NCBI RefSeq assembly: GCF_009930815.1
Contig: NZ_CP022222.1
Coordinates: 2,336,501-2,400,500 of the forward strand
Reading direction: 5' to 3'
Origin: Bradyrhizobium sp. CCBAU 051011
GTDB taxonomy: Bacteria > Pseudomonadota > Alphaproteobacteria > Rhizobiales > Xanthobacteraceae
Length of the DNA: 64,000 bases
Below the pieces are notes generated by a model, which had not been told where the DNA came from, did not search any database, and saw nothing but the letters and a program-made list of their open reading frames with translations. Both the position numbers and the translations under genes were made by a program. Below are positions 1 to 9,874 of the stretch, in pieces; the stretch's first letter is position 1, and each line of letters starts with the position of its first letter.

Positions 1-1061
1 TCGACCTTGTCGACGATGCGGGCTACCTGCCGCCGGATCTTGGGCAGGCGACCGAACGCCTCGGCGCCTCGCAGGCCGACGTCGATGCCGTGCTCTCCGT
101 ACTGCAGAAGTTCGATCCGCCCGGCGTCTGCGCGCGGAATTTGAGCGAGTGTCTTGCGATCCAGCTCCGCGAACTCAACCGCTACGACCCTGCGATGCAG
201 GCGCTGGTGGAAAATCTCGACCTGCTCGCGCGGCGCGACATTGCCGCTTTACGCAAATTGTGCGGCGTCGACGATGAAGACATCACCGACATGATCGGCG
301 AGATCCGGCGTCTCGATCCGAAGCCCGGCCTCAAATTCGGCTCGGCACGGACGCAGACCATGGTGCCCGACGTCTATGTGCGGCCGGGCCCGGACGGCGG
401 ATGGCATGTCGAGCTCAACAGCGACACCTTGCCGCGCGTGCTGGTCAATCAGGTCTATTACACCGAGCTGTCGAAGACGATCCGCAAGGACGGCGACAAA
501 TCCTACTTCAGCGACTGCCTGCAGAACGCGACCTGGCTGGTCCGCGCGCTCGATCAGCGCGCCCGCACCATTCTGAAGGTCGCCACCGAAATCGTCCGCC
601 AGCAGGATGGCTTCTTCACCCATGGCGTCGCGCATCTGCGGCCGCTGAATCTGAAAGCAGTGGCGGACGCGATCCAGATGCACGAATCGACGGTCTCGCG
701 AGTGACCGCCAACAAATATATGGCGACCAATCGCGGCAGCTTCGAACTGAAATATTTCTTCACCGCCTCGATAGCGTCGGCCGATGGCGGCGAGGCGCAT
801 TCGGCGGAGGCGGTCCGTCACCACATCAAGCAATTGATCGACGCGGAAGCCCCGAGCGCGATCCTCTCCGACGACACGATCGTGGAACGATTGCGTGAAT
901 CCGGCATTGATATTGCCCGCCGCACGGTCGCGAAATACCGCGAGGCCATGCGTATTCCTTCCTCGGTCCAGCGCCGCCGTGACAAACAGAGCATGCTCGG
1001 TAACGCACTTTCCGCTCCCGCCACCTCCTCCGACCGGTCCCGCGACACGGCCCCAGCCTGA
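1..1061 (+). CDS. rpoN: RNA polymerase sigma-54 factor RpoN, 5' end missing
   Basis: The reading frame is open from the first bases of the window, so the N-terminal activator-interacting region lies upstream. What remains is the core-binding and DNA-binding part of sigma-54, which directs RNA polymerase to -24/-12 promoters and needs an enhancer-binding ATPase to open them. A helix-turn-helix stretch lies around 640-710 (LKAVADAIQMHESTVSR). The RpoN box ARRTVAKYRE is encoded at 915-944 and contacts the -24 element. The C-terminus runs about 40 residues past the box, longer than in many homologues, and is low in complexity. The downstream hpf and ptsN genes match the usual rpoN cluster. Confidence 0.96.
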   Translation, partial: DLVDDAGYLPPDLGQATERLGASQADVDAVLSVLQKFDPPGVCARNLSECLAIQLRELNRYDPAMQALVENLDLLARRDIAALRKLCGVDDEDITDMIGEIRRLDPKPGLKFGSARTQTMVPDVYVRPGPDGGWHVELNSDTLPRVLVNQVYYTELSKTIRKDGDKSYFSDCLQNATWLVRALDQRARTILKVATEIVRQQDGFFTHGVAHLRPLNLKAVADAIQMHESTVSRVTANKYMATNRGSFELKYFFTASIASADGGEAHSAEAVRHHIKQLIDAEAPSAILSDDTIVERLRESGIDIARRTVAKYREAMRIPSSVQRRRDKQSMLGNALSAPATSSDRSRDTAPA

Positions 1062-1149
1062 TTGCGTTCGCGTCAGATCGCGATAGTCTCAGTTCCCCCA
1101 AGCCGGCCCGGGAAGACCAGAATAGTCGAGCCATCAAGCGAGGCATCAA

Positions 1150-1752
1150 ATGACCCTTCGAATCTCCGGCAAAAGCATCAGCGTCGGCGAGGCGCTTCGT
1201 TCGCGCGTCAGCGAGCGCACCGATGAGGTTTTGAGGAAATATTTCGACGGCAACTATTCCGGCCACATCACGCTGAGCAAGGATGGCTTCGGCTTCCGCA
1301 CCGATTGCGCGCTGCACCTTGATTCGGGGATTACGCTGGAGGCCGATTCCAACGCCACCGACGCCTATGCCAGCGCCGACCAGGCGCTGTTGATGATCGA
1401 GAAGCGCCTGCGCCGCTACAAGAGCCGGCTCAAGGACCGCTCGGCCCGCAAGGCCTATGCGGCCTCCGCGGCGCTGGCGGAGATCGACACCCCGTCGCTG
1501 GACGCGCCAAGCTATGTGATCGAGGCGCCGGCCGAAGGCGACGAGGAGGTCACCTCCTACAGCCCCGTCATCATTGCCGAGGCGACCACGTCGCTGAAAC
1601 GGCTTTCGGTCAGCGAGGCGGTCATGGAACTCGACTTGACCGGGGCCTCCTGCATCGTATTCCAGCACGGGTCCAGCGGCCGGGTGAACATCATTTACCG
1701 CCGGACGGACGGCAATGTCGGCTGGGTCGACCCCCCGGCGGTTACCCCATGA
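1150..1752 (+). CDS. hpf: Ribosome hibernation promoting factor, long form
   Basis: This 200-residue protein is the long form of HPF/RaiA, which binds the decoding region of the 30S subunit and dimerises 70S ribosomes into inactive 100S particles in stationary phase. Residues 1 to about 105 are the S30AE fold. After a linker, roughly residues 140-197 form the C-terminal dimerisation domain, with VSEAVMELDL and NIIYRRTDGNVGWVDP visible. The ATG has a GAGG ribosome site 8 bases upstream. It lies 88 bases after rpoN and is probably cotranscribed. Confidence 0.94.
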   Translation: MTLRISGKSISVGEALRSRVSERTDEVLRKYFDGNYSGHITLSKDGFGFRTDCALHLDSGITLEADSNATDAYASADQALLMIEKRLRRYKSRLKDRSARKAYAASAALAEIDTPSLDAPSYVIEAPAEGDEEVTSYSPVIIAEATTSLKRLSVSEAVMELDLTGASCIVFQHGSSGRVNIIYRRTDGNVGWVDPPAVTP

Positions 1753-1981
1753 CATATATGGCGAGCCGCATTGACGCCCCGGGCCACCCTCCCTATGGTC
1801 CGCCGCCCCTAACGATGGCAGTGCAGGAACCCGCATCCGGGAGTTGGCACCGGCCAAGCGTTGGAGTAGAAGCCCAGCAAATCGGGACCCGGACTAACCC
1901 CGCCTCCCGTCTCATCTTCTTGACGCCCCGGTTCTAGAACCTATCTCGCAACCTGACGGTTAATTCACCTCGGAACGCCCC

Positions 1982-2443
1982 ATGACGATTACCGATCTGG
2001 TCGCACCCGAGGCGATTCTCCCCGCGTTGAAGGTCATCAGCAAGAAGCAGGCGCTGCAGGAACTCGCGGCGCGCGCTTCTGCCCTGACCGGCCAGAACGA
2101 ACGCTCGGTGTTCGAGGTGCTGTTGCAGCGGGAGAAGCTCGGCACCACCGCCGTCGGCTACGGCGTCGCCATTCCGCACGGCAAACTGCCGAAACTGGAA
2201 AAGCTGTTCGGGCTGTTCGCCCGGCTCGAGCGCCCGATCGATTTTGAGGCGATGGACGGCCAGCCGGTCGACCTGATCTTCCTGCTGCTGGCCCCGGAAG
2301 GCGCGGGCGCCGATCATCTGAAGGCGCTGGCGCGAATCGCCCGCCTGCTGCGTGACGTTGACGTCGCCAAGAAGCTGCGCGCCTCGCGCGACGCCCAGGC
2401 GATCTATTCAGTGCTGGCACTGCCGCCAGCGAGCGCGGCCTAG
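1982..2443 (+). CDS. ptsN: PTS IIA-like nitrogen regulatory protein PtsN (EIIA-Ntr)
   Basis: A 153-residue EIIA-Ntr protein, the terminal phosphoacceptor of the nitrogen PTS chain (PtsP-NPr-PtsN), which in rhizobia affects potassium transport, ABC transporters and nitrogen and carbon balance rather than sugar uptake. The phosphorylated histidine is His66 in GVAIPHGK. The LIFLLLAPE and [12 protein letters not shown] motifs of the family follow. The order rpoN-hpf-ptsN is the classical one. A gap of 229 bases separates it from hpf, so it may have its own promoter. Confidence 0.95.
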   Translation: MTITDLVAPEAILPALKVISKKQALQELAARASALTGQNERSVFEVLLQREKLGTTAVGYGVAIPHGKLPKLEKLFGLFARLERPIDFEAMDGQPVDLIFLLLAPEGAGADHLKALARIARLLRDVDVAKKLRASRDAQAIYSVLALPPASAA

Positions 2444-2558
2444 TTCCCTCCTGGGGGACGATTCCCCTCTTGGTAGAGAACGGGTTAAACGCAATTTTAA
2501 GCTAAATAGCGGTTATTTCGGGTGCTGGGATTTTCCATTTTGCCCGGAGTACATTGCC

Positions 2559-4247
2559 ATGACGCTGCGGCTGACGATTTCGCGCGCGATATTGATTTTC
2601 GGATTGGTTACCGCCTTGGGTCTCGGTGCCGTAATTGCCACCAGTGTTTACGGGCTGTCACAGCTCAAGGTCGGTGGCCCGCTCTACAACCAGATCAAGC
2701 TCGGCAACGATCTCATTGCCGATATCCTGCCGCCGCCGGAATATGTCATCGAAGCCTATCTCGAGGCGACCCTCGTGCTGCACGATCCGGCGAAGCTTGC
2801 GGCACATCGTGACCGGCTTGCGCAGCTCAAGAAGGAATACGACGAGCGGCGCGATTTCTGGGTCAAATCCGATCTTGACCCCGTGTTGAAGACGAAGCTG
2901 GTCGACAAATCCGACGGCGAAGTGAAACGCTTCTGGACCGCGATCCAGGAGGGCCTGTTGCCCGCGCTCGCCAAAGGCGACAGCGCTGCGGCTGCGAAAT
3001 CCTATGCCGAGATCACGGCGCGTTACACCGCGCACCGCGCCATCATCGACGATATCGTCAAGCAGACCAACGACCAGAATGCGGCGACCGAAGTCGCGGC
3101 GACGGAGCGCGTCAGCACCTTCACGTGGGTGCTGTGGGGCGTCTCTGCCGTGGTGTTCCTTATCATCGGCGCCGGCATTTTCGGCGTGGCCTTCGGCGTC
3201 ATTCGTCCGATCGCGCAAATGACTTCGGTCATGAAAGGCCTTGCCGGCGGCGATCTCGCTGTCTCGGTCCCGGCGCTCAGCCGCGATGACGAAGTGGGTG
3301 CGATGGCACGCGCGGTTCAGGTGTTCAGGGACAACGCGCTGCGCGTTCAGTCGATGGAATCGGAGCAGGTGAACCTGAAACAGAAGGCGGAAGGCGACCG
3401 CAAGGCCGCGATGCAGCAGATGGCTGACGGATTCGATGCTGCGATCGGAAAAATCATCCAGACCGTATCGACCGCCTCATCCGAACTCGAATCGTCGGCC
3501 GGACAACTGACCAAGACCGCCGAAGTGACCCAGGTGCTTTCGGCAACCGTTGCCTCCGCATCGGAGCAATCCTCGGCCAACGCGCAATCCGCCGCAGCCG
3601 CCGCGGAAGAGATGGCGTCATCGGTGTCGGAGATCAGCCGCCGGGTGCAGGACTCGCACAAGATATCGTGCGAGGCGGTCAGCCAGGTCGAGCAGACCAA
3701 TGCGCGCATCGCCGATCTCGCCCAATCCGCCAGCCGGATCGGCGAAGTGGTCAAGATGATCAGCGCGGTCGCGGAGCAGACCAATCTGTTGGCGCTGAAC
3801 GCCACGATCGAGGCGGCGCGGGCCGGCGAGGCGGGACGCGGATTTGCGGTTGTCGCCTCCGAGGTCAAGGCGCTGGCCGCGCAGACGGCGAAAGCGACCG
3901 AGGAGATCAGCGAGCAGATCGGCCAGATGCAGTCGGCGACCAATCAGTCGGTGTCGGCGATCCAGGAAATCGGCGGCACGATCGGCCGCATCGCGGAAAT
4001 CTCGCAGGCGATCGCAGCAGCCGTGGAAGAGCAGGGCGCCACGACGCAGGAAATCTCGCGCAACGTGCAACAGGCGGCGCAGGGTGCCACCCAGGTCGCG
4101 GGCAGCATCACCGACGTCAACCGCGGCGCGACCGACACCGGCGCTGCCTCGACGCATGTGCACGGGCTGGCCCGCTCGCTGCTCGCACAGAGCAACCATC
4201 TCAAGGGCGAGGTGGAGAAATTCCTCTCCACCGTTCGCGCGGCGTAA
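2559..4247 (+). CDS. Methyl-accepting chemotaxis protein
   Basis: A 562-residue inner-membrane chemoreceptor. TM1 is at about residues 8-30. A periplasmic helical sensor of about 155 residues follows, then TM2 at about 187-212, a HAMP domain beginning at the IRPIAQM segment, and a cytoplasmic signalling coiled coil. The hairpin tip binding CheA and CheW is at about 400-440 ([20 protein letters not shown]). No CheR-binding pentapeptide is seen at the C-terminus. The frame is open upstream to 2352, but that extension overlaps ptsN and lacks membrane character; ATG 2559 directly precedes TM1. The ligand cannot be read from the sequence, and no che genes are nearby. Confidence 0.93.
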   Translation: MTLRLTISRAILIFGLVTALGLGAVIATSVYGLSQLKVGGPLYNQIKLGNDLIADILPPPEYVIEAYLEATLVLHDPAKLAAHRDRLAQLKKEYDERRDFWVKSDLDPVLKTKLVDKSDGEVKRFWTAIQEGLLPALAKGDSAAAAKSYAEITARYTAHRAIIDDIVKQTNDQNAATEVAATERVSTFTWVLWGVSAVVFLIIGAGIFGVAFGVIRPIAQMTSVMKGLAGGDLAVSVPALSRDDEVGAMARAVQVFRDNALRVQSMESEQVNLKQKAEGDRKAAMQQMADGFDAAIGKIIQTVSTASSELESSAGQLTKTAEVTQVLSATVASASEQSSANAQSAAAAAEEMASSVSEISRRVQDSHKISCEAVSQVEQTNARIADLAQSASRIGEVVKMISAVAEQTNLLALNATIEAARAGEAGRGFAVVASEVKALAAQTAKATEEISEQIGQMQSATNQSVSAIQEIGGTIGRIAEISQAIAAAVEEQGATTQEISRNVQQAAQGATQVAGSITDVNRGATDTGAASTHVHGLARSLLAQSNHLKGEVEKFLSTVRAA

Positions 4248-4268
4248 GAGACGCAAAAATACCAAAAA

Positions 4269-4304
4269 ATACGCGGGCCGGTCCTGGAGGACGCGCCCGC
4301 GTAT
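4269..4304 (-). terminator. Intrinsic terminator of the hsp20-DUF1150 operon
   Basis: ATACGCGGGC at 4269-4278 pairs perfectly with GCCCGCGTAT at 4295-4304. Read on the minus strand the stem is followed by a run of six T (complement of 4263-4268). This is a good rho-independent terminator for the minus-strand operon. It lies just after the chemoreceptor stop on the plus strand and may also stop that transcript, although no T-run follows on that side. Confidence 0.75.
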
Positions 4305-4372
4305 GATGAACTTTCTTTCGTTGCGGCCTCAATCGGCCATCACGGCAGCGCTTCTTGGCGGCCGCCGCGCGA

Positions 4373-4396
4373 CTGAAGCAGCACGTGCTGCTTCAG
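4373..4396. repeat. Perfect 24-base palindrome
   Basis: CTGAAGCAGCAC is followed directly by GTGCTGCTTCAG, a perfect dyad with no spacer. It lies 20 bases past the DUF1150 stop codon in the 169-base convergent gap between the chemoreceptor and the heat-shock operon. It could extrude or form an RNA hairpin with a tight loop. Whether it is a processing signal, a protein site or chance is unknown. Confidence 0.6.
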
Positions 4397-4416
4397 CGAC
4401 AGCGGCAAACGCCGCG

Positions 4417-4683
4417 TCAATGCACGCTAACGGCCTGAAGCTCGTTGCTCCATGCGTTGGCGATCGCAGCTTCCCGGCTGTCGGTCAGCATGATCGGGGT
4501 GCCGTCGGCGGCATGCAGCGCGAACAGTTTCAGCCCTGGCGCGATTTTCGGCGCCTGCGGAAACAGTCCCGGCACATCCTCGGAACGGACTTGTTTCACG
4601 TAGGCGATGTGGCCTTCACCTAGATGGGCCAGCGCTTCAACGGAAACCTTTTCGGATTCGAAGGTCACACTCACGTCACTCAT
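4417..4683 (-). CDS. DUF1150 family protein, heat-shock operon partner
   Basis: An 88-residue protein of the DUF1150 family, small acidic proteins of alphaproteobacteria with no known biochemistry. The family core runs from VEALAHLGEGHIAYVK to PIMLTDSREAAI. The start at 4683 is chosen because AAGGAG lies 8 bases upstream; an in-frame ATG at 4746 would add 21 residues and overlap hsp20, without a comparable ribosome site. It is the second gene after hsp20 and shares its promoter and terminator, so a role in protein quality control is inferred from context only. Confidence 0.85.
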   Translation of the reverse strand: MSDVSVTFESEKVSVEALAHLGEGHIAYVKQVRSEDVPGLFPQAPKIAPGLKLFALHAADGTPIMLTDSREAAIANAWSNELQAVSVH

Positions 4684-4732
4684 GGTCTCGACTCCTTCTG
4701 GGTCTAAGCGGTCGAGTCCGCTACTTGTTCCA

Positions 4733-5158
4733 TTATTCGTGCTCATTGATAGCTATTGTCTTAACGACCCTTTCAGGCTCCGGCCTGGCAAGATCGATCG
4801 ACAGCAGCCCGTTCTTCAGATCCGCGCCCAGCACCAGCATCCCCTCCGCCAGCACGAAGGTACGCTGGAAGTGGCGCGCGGCGATGCCGCGATGGATGTA
4901 TTGCCGGGCCTTGTCGTCCTGCTGGCGGCCCCGGATCACGAGCTGGTTTTCCTCAGTGGTCACATCGAGTTGGTCGCGGGTAAAACCCGCCACCGCCAGC
5001 GTGATGCGCAACCGTTCGGGCTGGCCGTTGGCGCGGTCGCACCGCTCGATGTTGTAGGGAGGATAACCGTCGGCGCCTTTGACGACGCGATCGAGCGCAC
5101 GCTCAATTTCGTCGAACCCAAGCAGGAACGGACTGGATAACGAAGGAACACGAGACAT
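4733..5158 (-). CDS. Small heat-shock protein, Hsp20/IbpA family
   Basis: A 141-residue alpha-crystallin-type chaperone, a cytoplasmic ATP-independent holdase that binds unfolding proteins. A short N-terminal arm (FDEIERALDRV) is followed by the crystallin domain from about residue 35 (YNIERCD, RITLAVAGF, LVIRGRQ) and a C-terminal tail. The start is ATG 5158, with a GAGAGGA ribosome site. An ATG 16 codons upstream would place coding sequence inside the thermometer structure and is rejected. It matches the class A rhizobial small heat-shock proteins and leads an operon with DUF1150. Confidence 0.93.
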   Translation of the reverse strand: MSRVPSLSSPFLLGFDEIERALDRVVKGADGYPPYNIERCDRANGQPERLRITLAVAGFTRDQLDVTTEENQLVIRGRQQDDKARQYIHRGIAARHFQRTFVLAEGMLVLGADLKNGLLSIDLARPEPERVVKTIAINEHE

Positions 5159-5235
5159 CACAAAGTCCTCTCGAAGCGACTTTGAGGGGCCCTTTCGGCG
5201 CCCCATTCAACCGGCCGGCCGACTTGCCGTCCGGT
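5159..5235 (-). promoter_or_regulatory. ROSE-like RNA thermometer in the hsp20 leader
   Basis: The 5' leader of hsp20 folds into consecutive hairpins. One has GGGGC and GCCCC arms around a CC-GAAA-GG tip (about 5182-5200). The last hairpin pairs AAGTC with GACTT and holds the Shine-Dalgarno GAGAGGA. Its upstream arm contains TCGCT, matching the UYGCU core that in ROSE elements pairs with the ribosome site through a weak G-G contact. ROSE elements melt at heat-shock temperature and are typical of Bradyrhizobium small heat-shock genes. The assignment rests on motif and position; no folding program was run. Confidence 0.7.
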
Positions 5236-5242
5236 CAAGGAA

Positions 5243-5273
5243 CAATATGGGGGTGATTTGGGGACGGTTCAAG
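5243..5273 (-). promoter_or_regulatory. RpoH (sigma32)-type promoter of hsp20
   Basis: On the minus strand CTTGAA (complement of 5268-5273) is followed after 15 bases by CCCCATATT. Both boxes agree with the sigma32 consensus CTTGAA and CCCCATnT with normal spacing. The -10 end is about 85 bases upstream of the hsp20 ATG, leaving room for the ROSE leader. This would give heat control at both transcription and translation. Confidence 0.7.
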
Positions 5274-5319
5274 CACCTCTGAAAGCTGCGTAAATCGGCC
5301 GCGGCGGGTGTTTTCGGCG

Positions 5320-5399
5320 GTCATTCCGGGGCGGCGCGAAGCGTCGAACCCGGAATCTCGAGATTCCGGGTCTGGTCCTTCGGACCATCCCGGAATGAC
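5320..5399. repeat. Palindromic intergenic repeat, TCATTCCGGG family
   Basis: The 80-base element begins with TCATTCCGGG and ends with its complement CCCGGAATGA. It contains a second dyad (CCCGGAATCTCGAGATTCCGGG) and a third small hairpin (TGGTCCTTCGGACCA). This clover-like arrangement is a dispersed repeat typical of Bradyrhizobium genomes. It sits between the hsp20 promoter and the end of ugpC, where it could terminate the ugp transcript. Confidence 0.8.
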
Positions 5400-5403
5400 G
5401 GGG

Positions 5404-6495
<1,092 letters not shown>

Positions 6496-6502
6496 GACTA
6501 CC

Positions 6503-7351
6503 TTACTTCTCCGTCTGGACCAGGCCGCGCACGAACAGCCGCTGCATGAATATGACCACCGCGACCGGCGGCAGCATGGCAAGGACCGTCGTCGCCATCG
6601 CGAGCTGCCATTCGGCAAGCTCATCGGTGGTCACAAGCATCTTCTTGATGCCGATCACGATGGTCTGCATCGAATCCTGCGTGGTGATCAGAAGCGGCCA
6701 GAGATATTGATTCCAGCCATAGATGAACTGGATCACGAACAGTGCCGCCATGGTCGTGACCGACAACGGCAGCAGCGTATCCCAGAAGAAGCGGAACGGG
6801 CCGGCGCCGTCGATCCGCGAAGCTTCCAGCAGTTCATCGGGCACGGTCATGAAGAATTGCCGGAACAGCAGCGTGCCGGTGGCGGACGCGATCAGCGGCA
6901 GGATCAGCCCGGCATAGGTGTCGAGCATGCGGAGATCAGCGACCACCTTGTAGGTTGGATATATACGAACTTCCACCGGCAGCATCAGCGTGATGAAGAT
7001 AATCCAGAACGCTGTCTTGCGGAAGGGAAAGCGGAAGTAGACCACCGCGTAAGCCGACAGGATCGAGATAAAAATCTTGCCGACGGCAATGCCGATCGCC
7101 GAGACAAAGGAATTGATCAGCATGTTGGCGACCGGCTCGCGGCTAGTGCGCGAGCCGCCGACAAAGATGGCTCGGTAGTAGTTTTCCAGCGTTTGGCTGC
7201 CGGGCGTTGCCGGCATATGGCCGCCGACCACGGTCGCGGCGTCATGGGTCGAGGCGATCAGCGCGAGATAGACCGGGAAGGCGACGATAAGCACGCCCAG
7301 CGTCAGGATGGCGTAGGCGATGAAATCACTCAGGGGACGGTGCTCGACCAT
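6503..7351 (-). CDS. ugpE: sn-Glycerol-3-phosphate permease subunit UgpE
   Basis: A 282-residue inner-membrane permease with six predicted membrane helices and the EAA loop ([22 protein letters not shown]) that docks on the ATPase. The start is ATG 7351; its A is the last base of the ugpA stop codon (TGATG), so the two are translationally coupled. An open frame extends upstream through ugpA but reads as non-membrane sequence. Family and length match UgpE of the ugpBAEC system. Confidence 0.94.
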   Translation of the reverse strand: MVEHRPLSDFIAYAILTLGVLIVAFPVYLALIASTHDAATVVGGHMPATPGSQTLENYYRAIFVGGSRTSREPVANMLINSFVSAIGIAVGKIFISILSAYAVVYFRFPFRKTAFWIIFITLMLPVEVRIYPTYKVVADLRMLDTYAGLILPLIASATGTLLFRQFFMTVPDELLEASRIDGAGPFRFFWDTLLPLSVTTMAALFVIQFIYGWNQYLWPLLITTQDSMQTIVIGIKKMLVTTDELAEWQLAMATTVLAMLPPVAVVIFMQRLFVRGLVQTEK

Positions 7352-8232
7352 CAGTACTGCACCTTGCGTTCGACATAGCGGAACTGGACCGCGGTCAGCG
7401 CGATCACGATGACCATCAGCACGACCGATTGCGCGGCCGAGCCGCCGAGGTCGCCGCCGAGACGGCCATCGGCGTAGACCTTGTAGACCATGGTGGTGGT
7501 GGCGCCGGCAGGTCCGCCGCCGGTGACGGCGTCGATGATGCCGAACGTGTCGAAGAAGACATAGACGATGTTGACCACCAGCAGGAAGAACGTCGTCGGC
7601 GACAGCAGCGGGAAGACGATGGTCCAGAAGCGGCGCATCGGACGGGCGCCGTCGATGGCGCCGGCCTCGATCACGCTCCTCGGGATCGCCTGCAGGCCGG
7701 CCAGGAAGAACAGAAAATTGTAGGAGATCTGCTTCCACACCGACGCCATCACCACCAGGGTCATGGCGTGGTTGCCGTTGAGCAGCGGATTCCAGTCAAT
7801 GCCCATGCCGCGCAGCGGGCGGGAGAGCATGCCGAGCGAGGGCTGGAACATGAAGAACCAGAGCACGCCGGCCACCGCCGGCGCCACCGCATAGGGCCAG
7901 ATCATCAGCGTCTTGTAAGGGCCGCCCGCCTTGAGATTCTTGTCGGCTTGCGTCGCGAACAGCAGCGCGATGGACAACGAGAGTGCGGCGACCAGCGTCG
8001 AGAAGATCACCGTCGTCAGCATCGCCTTGTAGTATTCCGGCTGAGCGAACAGCGCCTGATAGTTTTCCAGCCCGACGAACTCGGAGACGAGGCCGAACGC
8101 GTCCTCGCGCAGGAAGGATTGCCAGATCGCCTGGCTTGCGGGCCAATAGAAGAAGACAACCGTGATGACGAGCTGCGGTAGCAGCAGCAGATAAGGCAGC
8201 AGGCGGTTGTTGAAGACGGTGGACTTTTCCAT
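7351..8232 (-). CDS. ugpA: sn-Glycerol-3-phosphate permease subunit UgpA
   Basis: A 293-residue inner-membrane permease with six predicted helices, the first at about residues 10-30 ([18 protein letters not shown]). The EAA loop is [15 protein letters not shown]. It forms a heterodimeric channel with UgpE and receives substrate from UgpB. It lies 82 bases after ugpB, with a stable hairpin in the gap that would lower expression relative to the binding protein. Confidence 0.94.
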   Translation of the reverse strand: MEKSTVFNNRLLPYLLLLPQLVITVVFFYWPASQAIWQSFLREDAFGLVSEFVGLENYQALFAQPEYYKAMLTTVIFSTLVAALSLSIALLFATQADKNLKAGGPYKTLMIWPYAVAPAVAGVLWFFMFQPSLGMLSRPLRGMGIDWNPLLNGNHAMTLVVMASVWKQISYNFLFFLAGLQAIPRSVIEAGAIDGARPMRRFWTIVFPLLSPTTFFLLVVNIVYVFFDTFGIIDAVTGGGPAGATTTMVYKVYADGRLGGDLGGSAAQSVVLMVIVIALTAVQFRYVERKVQY

Positions 8233-8262
8233 TCAGGCGTCGCGGTCTGCCGGGTGATGCAA

Positions 8263-8292
8263 GCGCCCCTCCCGGGTCACGGGAGGGAGCGC
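8263..8292 (-). promoter_or_regulatory. Stem-loop between ugpB and ugpA
   Basis: GCGCCCCTCCCG at 8263-8274 pairs with CGGGAGGGAGCGC at 8280-8292 with minor mismatch and a small loop. No T-run follows, so it looks like an mRNA-stabilising or partial-attenuation hairpin. Such hairpins are common after binding-protein genes of ABC operons and keep the binding protein in excess. Confidence 0.6.
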
Positions 8293-8314
8293 CGGTAGTG
8301 AGCCTTCAGATCGC

Positions 8315-9628
8315 TTACTTTGCAGTCTTCTCGAAGGTACGCAACATTGCGTTGCCGCGAGAGACGGCCGCGTCGAGCGCTTCCTTGGCGGTCTTCTTGC
8401 CGTCGAGGGCTGCCTCGATCTCCTCGGCCCAGAGGTCGCGCATCTGCACCATGTTGCCGAAGCGCAGACCGCGGGAATTCTCGGTCGGCTCCTTGTTGGT
8501 GAGCTCCTTCAACGGGGTCTGCAGGACCGGGTTCTTCTCATAGAAGCCTTCCTTGATCGACTTCTCGTAGGCCGCCTTGGTGATCGGCAGGTAGCCGGAC
8601 TCCTGGTGCAGCTTGGCCTGGCGGCCGGTGTCCGACAGGAAGGTGAAGAACTTGGCGACGCCCTTGTAATCTTCCGGCTTCTTGCCGCCCATCACCCACA
8701 GCGAAGCGCCGCCGATGATCGAGTTCTGCGGCGCGCCGGCGACGTCCGGATAGTACGGCATCGGCGCGGAGGTGAAGTCGAACTTGGCGGTGGCCTTCAC
8801 GGTGCCATAGTAGCCCGACGACGTCAGGAAGATTGCGCATTCGCCGGAAGAGAAGCGCGCCTCATTGGCGCTGGTGCGACCGCCATAGCTGTAGGTCTTG
8901 TCCTTCTGCAGGTCGACGAGGTTTTGCAGATGCTTGACGTGCAGCGGCGAGTTGAACTTCAGCTCGGTGTCGAAGCCGTCGAGGCCGTTGGCCTTGGTGC
9001 CGATCGGCACGTTGTGCCAGGCCGAGAACTGCTCGATATGCGCCCAGCTTGCCCAGGCGTTGGAGAAGCCGCAGGTGTCGTGGCCGGCGGCCTTGAGCTT
9101 CTTGGCGGCGTCGAACACCTCCGGCCAGGTCTTCGGGATATCGGCGACGCCGGCCTTCTTCAGTTCATCCTTGTTGATCCACATCACCATGGAGGACGAG
9201 TTGAAAGGAAACGACAGCATGTCGCCCTTCGAGGTCGAGTAATAGCCGGTGATGGTGGGCAGGTACGCCTTGGGGTCGAACGGCTCGCCGGCGTCCTTCA
9301 TCAGCTGGTAGACCGGCTTGATGGCGCCGGTCGCGCCCATCATGGTGGCGGTGCCGACCTCGAACACCTGGATGATGTGCGGCGCGTTGCCGGCGCGGAA
9401 CGCGGCGATGCCGGCGTTCATCGTGTCGGGGTAATTGCCCTTGTAGGAAGGCACGACCTTGTAGTCGGCCTGGCTGGCATTGAATTCCTCGGCAAGCCTG
9501 TTGACGACGTCATTGTTGGCGCCGGTCATGGCGTGCCACCACTGGATCTCGGTCACAGCGTGGGCAGGCGTTGCGAGCGCCAGCGCAACAGTCACTGCCG
9601 CCGCTGCGCTGAATTGTCGAAGTGCCAT
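8315..9628 (-). CDS. ugpB: sn-Glycerol-3-phosphate-binding periplasmic protein UgpB
   Basis: A 437-residue periplasmic solute-binding protein, close to the 438 residues of E. coli UgpB. A Sec signal peptide covers residues 1-24 with cleavage after AHA. The mature start WWHAMTG, YKGNYPDTMNAGIAAFR and QVFEVGTATMM are characteristic of UgpB. The ATG at 9628 has AGGA about 8 bases upstream; the frame is open for 75 more codons but without a signal peptide. First gene of ugpBAEC. A weak Pho box lies upstream. Confidence 0.95.
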   Translation of the reverse strand: MALRQFSAAAAVTVALALATPAHAVTEIQWWHAMTGANNDVVNRLAEEFNASQADYKVVPSYKGNYPDTMNAGIAAFRAGNAPHIIQVFEVGTATMMGATGAIKPVYQLMKDAGEPFDPKAYLPTITGYYSTSKGDMLSFPFNSSSMVMWINKDELKKAGVADIPKTWPEVFDAAKKLKAAGHDTCGFSNAWASWAHIEQFSAWHNVPIGTKANGLDGFDTELKFNSPLHVKHLQNLVDLQKDKTYSYGGRTSANEARFSSGECAIFLTSSGYYGTVKATAKFDFTSAPMPYYPDVAGAPQNSIIGGASLWVMGGKKPEDYKGVAKFFTFLSDTGRQAKLHQESGYLPITKAAYEKSIKEGFYEKNPVLQTPLKELTNKEPTENSRGLRFGNMVQMRDLWAEEIEAALDGKKTAKEALDAAVSRGNAMLRTFEKTAK

Positions 9629-9682
9629 GGAATTCCTCCGGGTTGGGGTCGTCACCTTCGTTTCGCGCGATAACAGCGCTGG

Positions 9683-9700
9683 ATGACGTGCAAATGACCC
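9683..9700 (-). promoter_or_regulatory. Possible Pho box upstream of ugpB
   Basis: On the minus strand GGGTCAT and ACGTCAT form an 11-base-spaced direct repeat, the geometry of PhoB sites (CTGTCAT repeats). Each half has two mismatches from the consensus. In rhizobia and E. coli ugp operons are phosphate-starvation induced, which fits. The match is weak; the gap 9629-9874 shows no other convincing signal. Confidence 0.35.
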
Positions 9701-9874
9701 TATAAGCGAAAGGATGGTAGTGGGAAAGCGTGCGCCGAGGGAAGCCGGAAAATAGGCGAAGGGGACGTTTACGCCTGCGGCGAATAGCGGTGACGTGCCC
9801 CGGGTCTGCGGAGCAGCGTTGCCGGACGATGCTGCGCATCGCCTAGGCTGCACCGCGCCCGGGACACGAAACCG

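Noticed and set aside
1844..1860. Sigma-54 -24/-12 promoter before ptsN
   Set aside because: TTGGCAC and a GC with correct GG-N10-GC spacing are present, but the -12 reads AAGC instead of TTGC. Two mismatches make it too weak to list.
2352..2558. N-terminal extension of the chemoreceptor
   Set aside because: The added codons overlap ptsN and have no signal or membrane character.
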